Shown here one piece after another: positions 27,201 through 40,259 of a stretch of 64,000 bases of DNA. Below the pieces are notes generated by a model. It did no database searches and was not told the DNA's origin. It saw only the letters and a list, made by a program, of their open reading frames with translations. The stretch comes from Odiellus spinosus. Its lineage: Eukaryota; Arthropoda; Arachnida; Opiliones; Phalangiidae. The position numbers and the translations under genes were made by a program. Where the stretch lies: the NCBI GenBank assembly GCA_963920705.1, contig OY987232.1:14137726-14201725 (forward strand), read 5' to 3'. The stretch's first letter is position 1; every line of letters begins with the position of its first letter.

Positions 27201-30200
27201 GGAAAGACCGTATTCATATAATGTTTTACCCATCTCGTAAGTCGCATTCGCGAGGACTGAATTTAAGCTTTTCTCCTTTGTGTATAATCTCGTTTTTTCC
27301 CTTTTTGGGTTTGATGAATATTAGAATTGAAGTAAATGTTTCACTAGTCAAATTGACTAGTTACCCCCCTGATTTTTATTAATTTTAGTAGTCAGGGCAT
27401 TTATTTTAGTAGTCAAATGCCGTGACTAGTGCCTTATTTCCAAGCCTGCCTACGACCCTCGGTAAGACCTGAACTTGTTACTATCCCTTTAAAGGGAGAC
27501 TGAAGCCTGACATGTGATTTTTTTAACGATTCCTTTTTGATTAAATAGGCCTAATCTACTTGTGAAGTTTTTAACAAATAAATACTAAACTAGAAATTTA
27601 AAACTTACCCAGAAAATAGGCTTAGCTGGATTCATGGAGATTCTTAATTTATTCACATTTACGGGTCAGCGATCAAACTAATGTTATTGAAAGTCTCATG
27701 GAGATATCACATTATCAACGGGCTTTTGCTCATTGGTCGCTGACCCTTATATGTGAAGAATTCAGAATCTCCATGAATCCAGCCTATTTTCTGGGTAGCC
27801 TTACCGAAAAAGGTTAGTCTGATCTGAAGAGGTCCTCAAGAACACAATAAAAGTCTTCGGAAAGTCTTTAAGTCTTCCCCAAGACTTCTTGACGCATTGA
27901 AAGACTTCTGCAAGACCTCTTAAGAGAACATAAGACACCCGAAAGACTTTCCCAAGACCTCTTAAAACTAACTTTTTTTTGGTAAGGGATAGTTTAATAT
28001 TTGTTTGTAAAAAATTTAACTACTGTTATTGAATAGGCCTATTTAAACGATAAGGAAAACGATAAAAAACATTTGTTGTTTATAGGAAAGTCTTAATTAC
28101 TTAAATAACTTTATAACTTACTTTTAAAAGAGTGCTGGTTTCATTGTCTCTAAAAGAGTTGGAAGAATTATTTATGGGCGCTGAGGATATGGGTTGGTCA
28201 TTGGAAGAGTTTGCACTTTCTCCACTCGCGGAGGAAGGAAGGCTTTTACGAGGAGCTTGGGCTTCTTGGTCCGTCGTGGAATTTAAAAGTAAGGGGAAAA
28301 TTTGTTTCGTTTCGAACACTTTCTGGCAGTGATTGAAAAAATTGTGTAGATGAGGATCAGCCGTATAAACGGTAGAAACCAATTCAAATCCAACTTTGAA
28401 GACTTCTTTCCCGCCATCAACCCATCTAACTTCGGGGCCTGAAAACTGTTGAGTAAATATAATTAATAGAATAACCCTGCTGCCGAATTTTACATAAAAA
28501 TCAATGGAATTAGAATTGTATATTTGTTAAGAAGCAATCATAAATATTTATGGTACTTCAGTTCTAAAATCATCAAAATTTTGGAAATTGGTAAATTACG
28601 AGGTAATAATAAATAAAAAATTTTTTCGAATTTTTATAATTATTTTTGTATTTCAAATATTTTACCAACTTTCAGGATTATTAATATTTCTTAATGTGTT
28701 TCTATTGTTAGGTGTTGAATTTTATTGTTAGGAAACCGGTATTTTAATATTAGGTTCCCTATTCTATGGGAAACAACAAGCTAGATTAGAAACCGCTAAC
28801 TGCCTAAAAATTAGTTGACTTAGAGGGCCTGAAAACACATTCAATGGAAACTTGAGGACTGTAAGGATGTTAGAATCTTGAATTCGTTGCTAACAATACA
28901 CCATTTAGAATAAAGATTGGGGCACTATAGTGACCATTATGAAATCTTTCCGTTAGTGAGCTTGGCTAGAAAGAAAGCCTGATGGGGTAATGCGAGCTTA
29001 TTTCCCCTCTAGCCTACTAGGTACAAACTTCCGGCCCCCTAGTAGTAGTTTTTGCCTATAGGTCGGAATTCTATGACTTGACAAAAGGTTTCCATTACTA
29101 CGGGAAAGTATTCTAAATATGTAGACGAACAATTATAACATTTAAGTTTTTGTAATGAAAACATCTGACTTTTGAGTTTCTTTCGTGCATACTCTACAGT
29201 AAAAGAATTTAATCTAGAAAGTCCTTCATTTTTTAAACTTGTCATCCAATCATGTTTTACCATCTTTATACAGGGTTCATTTGTTAAACCAATTTCCATG
29301 ATTTTTCCAGGTTTTATCTGTGAATTTTTCACCAATATTTCCAGGTGCACAAAATGATTTGAATACCTTAATAAAATCTATGACATAAGCTGATTATGAC
29401 TGTACCAACTTAGTATCGTTAAAGTTTATGATCAAGTACTCGTGCTTCCATAAATTTTCCTCATTTCTCTGATTTATGCAAATTTTTTAAGAATTTCCCT
29501 ACTTTTTGATAAAATTTAAATTTTGAGATTTTAAAGTTTCTTAAAAGCACCAAAGGTGTCAATTTGTAATATACATAATATTTAATTTTCCGAAAATTAT
29601 GACTGGGTCACTTTAAAAAGCCTAGTAAAATAATAAAAAAAAATCTCACCCCTTTGTTCAGCCCTAATGGTTGATGGGAAAGATATCCAGATGGAAGATG
29701 GGCTGCAACTGGAAGGCACTTTTCTTCTATTTGAAGTCTGGAAATAAAATTTTAAGAACAGTTACACCAATAGTAGCATAATCTGGTCAAAATTAGGCAG
29801 GGGACTCTTTAAGGAAACTAGAAATTAGACTTTTTGCCGCGCCTTATGAAGGGGGCTGCCATAATTGCCCGTTCCCCTTAGTTCGCCCCCCCAATCCGCC
29901 ATTTTGGTAACCCAGAAACGAGTAGGCAGAGCCACTACCACCTCGTTTCTGGGTGACCAAAATGGCGGATTGGGGGTAGAAACTAAGGGGAACGGGAAAA
30001 ATGGCAGCCCACTTCATAAGGCGCGGCAAAAAGTCTATACACACATCGTTTTAAATACTTCATAATGCAATTAAATTTGAGTATCAGCTTATTTAAAATT
30101 AAACAGTTTTACCTTCCCACTTTGTGTATAAGCAACGGCATCCAAGCGTACCCAATAGGATTTTCCACTGGAAGTTCCGCTTTCTTTTTTGGTCCCTTAG

Positions 30201-33200
30201 GTGGCTCGCAACTTATGTGGTAAAATGAAAAAAGCAAGTGATGTTGTTCCGTCACGTGACACGGCAACAATATCTTCACCTAAATTTATTTACGAAGTGT
30301 TACGGATTCAATTAGAATTAACATAATTTACACAGGGGCACGTCTCTCCCATGATTAAATTTAAAATAGATTTTAATTCATTTAAATTATTATATGGATT
30401 TAAGGATTAAATCAAGAGATATTAGGTTTCAGTGAATATATCAAATCTTAATGAATAAATTTAATTTTAGATTAATTAAATCATAGACGTTAGAGATTAT
30501 GTCACAGATTAAAAAGATTAAACCCTCGAGATTAAGAGATTATTTCATCGAATAGGATTTAATACACATTCCAATTTTTTATAAAATTTTAATCACCAAC
30601 CTCTTCGTAAAAATCTGGAGCAGAATTGTGATGCGTAACTGCTGTTATTGCTTGGAAAGTCAAAGGTTCATCGACATCAGCACCAGGTCGAGCAAAGATT
30701 CTCTGCAATGGTTTTGAGTGTTCATCATCACGATTACGCAGCTCTATAATGCAAGCGATATTTCGAGCCTAGAACAGAGTGAAAAAGAGGATGACATAAT
30801 TAAGCTTTATCTAAAATTGAGAGTAAATATGCAAAAGTAACCAAAGAGTAACAGTTCGTCGCAGATATTTGGGTTCACATGAGCAATTTTCCACTTGCAC
30901 AGTTTTTAATTTGAGCATTTAAATTGTTGGGATTTCCCATTAATTTATTTGTAGGCAATCTACCTACGAAGTGGACATTTAGTCCCAAATTTTGGGCCTA
31001 ACCTAAATGAAAAATGACTTACTTTGGCAAATGTTTTTTGAGTGTCGTACTTCAGGCTCTTGGGGAAAACGTATAATAAATTTGTGTAACAGGTAAACGG
31101 GTAACTTTGAGTCGGGCAATCCTTAGGAGGAGAGAAACGCGCGATTTCTCTGGTCGCTTCGTGGGTCGGTGGCATCGGGAAAGGAGCCAATGGAATCAGA
31201 GAAGCGGTTAAAGCATCTAAAAAACAAAAAGTGAATTAAATCATACATAACAATAATTATTAATACAGAATGTTTATAAAAATGTTATTGGGGAGTTTTT
31301 AAAAGATTTCAGAAATATTCTGAAGGCTGTCTTGTCGAGGCATTCATATACTCAAGAAGAATCAGATAAGGAGAGGAAAAGTGGGAACGGCGCGGCTCCT
31401 ACTGCGTCGGCCTAAACTCCCACTCTGGGAGAACGGGGGACAGACGGGGGTAGAGATGCTTCGTGGTAAATTGTTGTCACGTGGGTAAAACGAATCCTTT
31501 ATGAGACGCCCTAGCTAGCGACCACGTGACAACAGTTTACCTCGAGAATTTCCTATCCCCCTTTCCACCCGAGTGGGAGGTTGGCTCTTCTCTCTCTAAC
31601 TCAACGCAGCCCCACTTTTCCTCTCCTTATCTGATCCTTCTTGATATACTGTAGTCTCATTACTCCCAACCCTTACCAAAAAAAGTTAGTCTGATCTGAA
31701 GAGGTTCTCAAGAACACTATAAAGGTGCTAAAGGTATCTTAAAGACTTCCCCAAGACCTCTTATGACTACATAAGACACCAGAAGGACTTCCCCAAAACA
31801 TCTTACGACTACATAAGACACCCAAAAGACTTCACAAAAACCTTTTAAGACTACAAAAATTTTGGAGCAATTTTTAAATTATGCCTTTTTCAGATTTTCC
31901 CTGACCCACAGTAGCCCTGCGTAATTTACAGATACGTTGGTCAATTACGAGACCAACTAATTCACGATTCCTACTAGAGTAAAGAGTCATTGACTTCTCC
32001 CGCATATATTGACTTTTGTTAATACTTACTAGGCACTGCGATAGAAGGATCCAGAATTTTAAGTGATATTTTTAAAGATCCTGGTATCACTACTAAATTT
32101 TTCAACTTCTCAGGCCTTGTAAATAAAAATGCAAGTTTAAAAGAGTGAATTTCCCGCATAACTTTGTTACTTTTAAAAGTTTTAAAAAAATCATACCGTC
32201 GATGTTCCGATAAATATCTAGCCAGGTCTTCATCAGAGAGTTTATTGTGCTCTTGGCGATATATTCTACTAAACACAGGTGTAGCGTCGAGCTCTCCCGA
32301 GAATCTTTTGAAAAGAGGTCGGGCTGCCCAAGCAAACGGCATTCTATAATGGCCCAGTCTCTGACAGCACTGTTTGACATGCTTCTGAATCTTAGCGCAA
32401 AGCCTTACATCTCCAGCGTAAGCGTTTGGTCTAAGATACGCTTCTGTCGCCTAGAAAGGAGAAAATTTCAAACTAAAACCACCTGTCTGTTTAATTTGTT
32501 TTATATTTTCCCAAAGCTAGGAATAATTTAGGATTCAAGAATGATTAGAGCCCACAGGCTTGAGAGTTGCTCAAATAAATTTTTTACAATCTTGACCCCT
32601 GTGACCACGCTGGTGTGATATTTTTGGAATGTCAAATAAATGTTCCTATGATTTTTGATTATCTACATATGTATAGAAGCTGCTTAAGAAGTATTTTGTC
32701 ATTAAAGTTATGAATAAGTGCAACTTAAAAGAAGTGAAGCAATGATGTCTTATAATATTTAAACTAGGGGTGTATGTTTACGGCTAGTGCTAGCAGCCTA
32801 GACAATTTTCACACGTTGTATTAAGCTTTTAAAATGCGATACAAGGAATATCCTACCTGCACAATTCCTCCTCGAAGAACTTTCTCTATTCTGACGACTA
32901 AATACAAGTCTGGATCTTCCTTGGCCAAGTTAAGAATGGCTTGTTTGGGGGTAGAGAGCCAGCCATCTTGAGCGAGACTGGATAAATGATATAGAGGGTC
33001 GATGCTGTCTCTCTTCTTTGGTTCCTTAACGGGCGATGATACGGGTGTCGCTGTGCTTTGAAAGTGTTCGCCAACATTTCCATTGCTGTTACTGTTAAAA
33101 GATTTCCTTTTTGACGAGATGTACGTGGGTTTCGGAAGCCAGATTCTAACATGAGGATGGTTGACGTCAAACCGGAATTCTTCAGACACTTTGCGTCCAC

Positions 33201-36200
33201 TTTTTATGTCAAAAATTGCCAGAGTTGCCATGTAAGGTTCAACCTTAGGAATGTAACAATATGGAATATGCATAAAAACCTAGTGGTTTATTCGGCAGAA
33301 ATAATCATTACTATATTAGCCCAAAATTTAGGCCTATATAGGAATGGACATTTAACTTAAAGCAACTGGCGGCTCTGGGGGAGCCCCTGTGAAAGTCTAT
33401 TCCCAGATGCACGCCAAATATGCCTTACCAAAGGCAGGAGCCAATGGGACCCACATACACTTATAAATCCCTCCCTCCTGCCTTTGGTAAGGTAAATTAA
33501 TTGTGTAGCAGTAAAGCGGGAATTTAGGAGAAACTCTAGAGACGCCAGTTGCTTTAATTACGATAGGAAACTTTAGCTATTTCATCTATTTTGGACCCCA
33601 TTAGAGTAGGAAAACGACAAAAACCGTAACAAAACTATCTACCAACCTGACAAAGCTGGCTCATTTCACTCTCAAGTGGCACCTGAAGTTTGAATTTTAC
33701 TTCTTCGCACGAGAGCAGAATTCTAATCCCCAAATCCTCTTGAAAAGGTTCAACAACGGGATCATTTTGACTTTTAGTAGTGGAAACTGAATTTGTCGAG
33801 CTACTGCTACTGTTATTCGTCGCTAAGCTAGGTGTAGGGAGGCTTAAACTACTGGATATGGGATTCCATTCGTACTCGGTTTCGTCTTCCTCTGGACTAT
33901 TCAGAGAAAGTAAACCCAGGTTTCTCTGAAAATAGATCGTGAGTATCTTTCTTGGATTCCTATTTTAGGAATGGTTAAACATACTTGCATTTCCGGATAT
34001 ATTGAGAACAGATTTTGTCGGTTTTCTTTTCTCGCTTGAGTAATGGAAAAGTCTGTTTCTCTAGAGTACCTAACCAACTCTGGGTTTTTGCTATGTTCCA
34101 GACCCCTTAAGGTTCCATACCCACTCTTCTTCGTGTCGTGATTAGGTGGTAAATTTGACGGTGAATCTACACCAAAAAAAATTATTTCCTTATTACGGAG
34201 TGAATAAAGTTGTAACGAGGAAAATATATGAAGATTGTCCATAACTTTCTAACTAGAACGAAGGTATTTGTATACTAAGTACTACTATAGTTTCACAGTT
34301 GTAATTACAACTTAGAATGGACAGCTATAATTAGTTGATTAAATTAAATTTGAATATTTTTATGTTAATGGTTTCATCCTTGGCTCAAGATTGATTAGCA
34401 TTATCGTAAGAAATTTTTGAATTACTCACCGAATGATAAATTACTACTGATTAAGGCACTCTTTCGAGAAGATGACGTTGAGGAATTGCTTTTAGCGCTG
34501 GTGATTGCGTCCTTCAACGCTGTCATCCATTCGTCAAGCTCAGACTCATTTTCAGTCACAAGTAGGCACGGTTTGTGGCCATCAGACAGCTGCAGTTCGA
34601 AACTAAACTTACCACGTTTAGAATTCTGCAGTTTAATAGTAGGACTGATTAAATTTTACCCCAGAAATTCAATTATCATAAGTTTACTGACCCTAACAAC
34701 GTTGTGGCAAAAATCCAAACAGATGGTCCCTTTTGATTCAACTTTTTTTTCATCTTTATGAAATTCAATGATGTGCGTTCCGTCTACCTGAGGTCGCAAG
34801 ATCATATATCGCCTTTTGAAGGACTAAGAGTAACATATTTTAGGATTAACATTCAATATAAATAAGGATGAAGCATAAACGTTCAGCATGAATATAAAAG
34901 ATAATAGATAAGCATAAATGCTCAATATCAAGAAAAACGGGAATTCCGATGCCACAATCAAACTCAGCTTGTGAGAGCTAGACCCGCTTTGTATACATTT
35001 TAAATTGTGACGTCACAAAATGAGAGTTGAGTATAATTTGAGTATTGCGTTACAAGAAGTTAGAAACGAAACCCCTGGCTTGAAAATTCAAATATCTGAG
35101 ATAGATCAAAGCTTAAATTCTCCGTTGAAACCAAATATGCCTGCTTATGTTTTGGTTCTAGCTTCATTTTCATACAGATAAAAAAAACAAAATATCCACA
35201 GCTCATCAAAGATGATCGTAAAATATCTTTTTAGTTTTTACACATTTTTAAACTCCAAATTGACTAAATCTAACTGATAAACATACCAATAGTGACTTAC
35301 TTTAGTAGCTACACTTATGAAACTGTCTGTACCCGATTCTGGTCCTTTCAAAACATAGCCTTCTTTAAGAACACCAACTCCATTCGAATTGGTTCCTCCT
35401 TGTGATATTGTATCCTAATAAAAATAAAGAAAAGCATCTATATACAAGTAACGAACCAAATGAAAGGGCTGGTTCCGACGAGAGCTGAGAGAATACAATT
35501 ACATGGAAAGGTATCACCAGAAATTTTTGGATTTTAGATTGCTAGTCCTGACTTTAGTTGGCCGTAGCGTAGGTACCCATGAAGTTCTTTGTATATTATC
35601 GCGAGACTCATTTACAAGCTTTATTTCAAACTATTTCAATGAAATATCCACCCCTATTCCAGCACTCAAGTGAATATTCGAGCATATTGGATTTGTTAAT
35701 TAGCATGGATTTACAGAATTTGATGTTATTCTTACTATTACAACCATATTTTCATATTTTCAGTTATAAAGCAAAAGCCTCTTAACACTTCGCCAAAACA
35801 AAACAAGCTTCCCATAAATAATTTCTAATCAAAATTTCATACCCTAAGCGTGTAAATTACCCTGCAAATACTGTTGGCATAAACCTCCAAACAGCCTAGG
35901 CCTTGGCAAATTTTTATTTACAAAAGTTTGAGAAACGCTTAGTTAATTTGTTAATCTACTCGATTCGTAACTATAGCAGTTACAATAGAATCCAAAAATA
36001 TAGAATCCATACACCAGTTTCGACAAAAATGGAAACAGAATCACATTAAATGAAATAAATGGGTCTCATATTGAAAAAGTATTAGATGGTTGACAAACGT
36101 ACCTCATCTCTCGCATGTACCTCCGTATCAACTTCGTATAACTGTTCTTGCAATTCATTTGGTTTCACTAACCTGAAATTGGAAATAAGGCAGAACGTTG

Positions 36201-39200
36201 CAAAATAAACACTAAATTCAATTTTCATAAACCTACCCTTACCAAAAAAAGTTAGTCTGATCTGAAGAAGTCCTCGAACACTTCAAAAGCCTTGGGGAAG
36301 TCTTTAAGACTTCCCCAAGACTTCTAGACATAATGAAAGACTTCTCCAAGACTTCTAGACATAATGAAAGACTTCCCCAATACTTCTAGACATAATGAAA
36401 GACTTCCCCAATACTTCTAGACATAATGAAAGACTTCCCCAAGACTTTTAGACATAATGAAAGACTTCCCCAAGACTTTTAGACATAATGAAAGACTTCC
36501 CCCAGACTTCTAGACATAATGAAAGACTTCCCCCAGACTTCTAGACATAATGAAAGACTTCCCAAGACTTCTAGACATAATGAAAGACTTCCCAAGACTT
36601 CTAGACATAATGAAAGACTTCCCAAGAATTCTAGACGTAATTAAAGACTTCCCAAGACTTCCAGACGTAATTAAAGACTTCCCCAAATCCTCTTAAGACT
36701 ACATAAGACACCTGAAAGACTTCTCCAAGATCTCTTAAGACTACATAAGACACCCGAAAGACTTCCCCAAGACCTCTTTAGACAACATAATACACCCGAA
36801 AGACTTCCCCAAGACCTCTTAAGATAACATAAGACGCCCGAAAGACTTCCCCAAGACCTCTTAAGACAATTTTTTTTTTTCTAAGGGTATGAACAAAACA
36901 TTTTAAACTGCAGAACATACTTTGGCAACTGCAAGTAGCTTCCAGAATAAGGGAGATATTTGTAGGAGATAATTTTCCAGTCAGAAGTGTAAGTCTTTAA
37001 ACACTGTCGTACAAAAAGATTTGACAGAACTATTTCACTCTCAGATGGAAAGGAAGCCACTGTAGTTCTGTATCGTCTCGGGATAGTTGATTGCTAAATA
37101 ATTAAAAAAACGTCACAAATACTTTAGGCGAGGCAGTCAAACTTTTTTCATGAATAGTATTTTTGGAAAGATTGCTAAAAAAAGCTTCAAAACATATATG
37201 CTTAGAAAAATTCACTACAATAGCAATACACCTCTTTCATTTATTTTTACCCCTTCCAAAGGGGGTAGGCAACCACAGAATCAGACAAGCAAAGGGGGTG
37301 AAACATCGCCGTCACGGCGCATGAGCTCATCATCCCCCTTTACAGGTGTGATTCAGTGGGTTGCCTACCCCCTTTAGAGGGGGTAAAAATAAATGAAAGA
37401 GGTCTATAGTAAAAATAAATAATTTTTAGTCCCTCATCTTCGAAATTTTTGTAAACAAAGAATCCCCCAATACTAAGTGAAGCCAACTTTTGAGCAAATT
37501 ACGTCTGGAAGTTCGTAGACAGAAGTTTCGTATTAAAGAGAGTTCTAGAAGAAAAAAAAAATCTAGAACTACACTTGTTGTCCAGCCTCAGCCCGTAGAA
37601 AACACCTTAAATATACGTAATACAAGCAGAAAATAAAAATGTATTTGGATAATAGTTTTCTTTCCTCGGGAGAGTCGCAGTATTAGAGTTGGCAGAGAAG
37701 TGAAAAACTCTCACCGAACCCATACTATTTTTGAAGCAGCTAAAGATACTACTACATTTTTCCTTCGGTGTATAGGCAAGGGGGATGGAGCTTCGAAAGT
37801 TATGTTTTAGTTTAAGTTTACAAATGCGTGGATTGAAGCTATGGTTTTTTTTATCTAGATACACTAAGAGGCCATATAAGCTTGCTTCCAATGCCACTAC
37901 CTCCATTTGGAAAATATAAATGCCAACGCCAACAAAACTCCAACTAAATCCAGCAATAATCCAATCCCAGGAAAACTCCAGAATTAAATATAATAATTGC
38001 ACTGACTCCCGTTCATTTCAGAAGCAATATTCCCAAAGTCACCCAACACTGGGATTGGTGTTCTCCCAAAGCCTTTGCAGTCCTCTATAACACGTTTTTC
38101 TCACACCTCAAAATTTATTTAACTGATTTTGGGACGAAAGGCTCGGAGGCACAGAATACGCCCCATTTAAAATTTCAAATGGTTCAATCTTAAGTTTACT
38201 TTGATTAGTAGTAAACGTCTGGAAATTTATTTTCTTGCGAATTATGCTAATAGAACATGGCTTGCTCTGGTTTCATCCTCTCTTTAAAGGCAGTTTAAAT
38301 TCAATCTGTTTCGGCGCAAGATTTAATGTACTAGGGAGCTTCTTAGGACTGTGCAGTAGTGCACAACTATGGAATTTTACTTTTCATTTACAATTCAAAA
38401 TGAACTTACCGAAGCATCGTCAAATGGAAAAAAGAGCAATTCTCTTTGAGGATCATTTTGCAGTAATGTTCGGTTTTTAGTAATGAATGTTTCATAGTCA
38501 ATTGGTTCCACAAGGTGGTGTTTTGGCTGAAAACAAACCAAAACAGGTCAGGAAACACGTTTCAAGGGGTTTTTTCTTTTATAAGGGATACTTGACCCTG
38601 AAAAAGTTGGGGGTTCAAATGACGGAATGGCATCATTAAAACTCAACAAAGTTTTCGAAGTAATTCATATTTAATTGCTAGAGCAGTTGCGAAAGTTCTT
38701 GAAGACATTTCTGACTAAAATACATTTCAAGTCCAGAAATGCTGATACCAATCTTTGAAATGGTACGTGAACAAAAATAGGGGTTTTTATAAATACCACG
38801 TTCCTTAGATATAGGTTTTAATGCAATTTCTAAGACATTGGCATCAGTATTCTGAACTTTTCAAGAATTTTCAGCATCAAATTTCTTTCAAACTATGAGA
38901 AATTGCAATACCTTTGGAGAGTTTTGACAATGTTAATCTTACGCATATTTTATGACCAAATTCATTTTACTTGTTTTCAAAGTACATTATCAATTAAAAG
39001 TAAGGCTTCACCTTTTTTTCCTATGCCTATGGTGTATATTTTTAGTTTTATCAAACTATTAAACTATTAAACTGGATTTATACGTTCTTAAGTAACTAAA
39101 AACTGAATTGTCAAAACATAAAGGAAATTTTTTTCCAATATCTCTAACCAAAAACAGTCTGACCTGAAGAGGTTCTTAAGAACACTACAAAAGTCTTGGG

Positions 39201-40216
39201 GAAGTCTTTACGCCTCCAAGACTTCTTGGCATAATGAAAGACTTCCGCAAGACCTCTTAAGACTACGTAACACACCCGAAAGACTTCCCCAAGACCTCTT
39301 AAGACTAACCTTTTTTGGTAAGGGAGGACTTCATTTATTTTTGGAACATAATCAACGATAACTTGCATACAAAAGGAAGGACTTTCTGGATTGAGTACTT
39401 TTATGAGAAATACCGTGCGAAAAAGACCTTATCACATACAAGAACATGTGAGAATAAGCTGTAGTCTTTTCAATAACCACGCCATCATAGTGATGACGTA
39501 GTATTGCTTTCCTTACATTGCAGAGTTGCCAAGAGCTTACGAGCGCAATTCCAAAACTGAACTGCTAGCCTTTCTCTCTACTTCAGTTTACGCTCACAAG
39601 TGGTTGACAACACTGGGGGGAAATGGCATTTACCCCTTTAGTGAAAACTATGTATAGAAAACCAAAAATTCCTTTTGGATCCAACTGTTCTATACCATTT
39701 GCTACATTACAAATGTACTACAATATCAATACCATTTCACCGATGTTAAATTCTGCCCCCAAATTTAAATAAACTGCTCTCAATAAAAACCTTTTGCTTA
39801 ACTCTCGATTCCCTCCCATATTCAGTCCCACGATATGATGGCAGCATCAACAGAGATCCTTTAAATAACCACATTTTATGTAATACTGTTCCCCTACCAC
39901 CGAAGTTTCGAATCAAGGGCTTGAGCAACTAACAGCGCTGCATTGGTTTAACATCAATGAGAAATAACTAAATCAGTACGAGGGCCATTAAAATGGCTTC
40001 TGTTAACCACCTTAGCAGCAAATGGATTTTTTTTTTTGCTCCGTTTGTTGACGAGCTAGGGCCTGACGACCATAACAGCTCCATAATAATACAAATTAAT
40101 ACAAATATACACCGTGAGAATGGAAGAAAATTCGCGACAATGGTAAAAAATTCCGACAATGGTAAAATTACAATGGTATAAAATCGCGACAAGAGCTGAT
40201 ACACTTGAATAAAGTA

Positions 40217-40259
<43 letters not shown>

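Noticed and set aside
29844-30065. Two 66-codon frames on opposite strands.
   Set aside because: They mirror each other because they read the two arms of one palindromic element.
32102-32380. A second minus-strand frame ([16 protein letters not shown]) overlapping a DOCK exon.
   Set aside because: It is an out-of-frame shadow of exon 11; the DOCK frame is supported by family motifs ([17 protein letters not shown]).
36310-36880. CRISPR-like regular repeats.
   Set aside because: Units are directly adjacent without unique spacers, and they lie within a transposon in a eukaryotic intron.
40216-40254. Run of 39 A as the poly(A) tail of a plus-strand retroposed gene.
   Set aside because: No coding or transcript-like sequence ends there on the plus strand. 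It lies in the 3' UTR of a minus-strand LINE fragment and is a homopolymer expansion.
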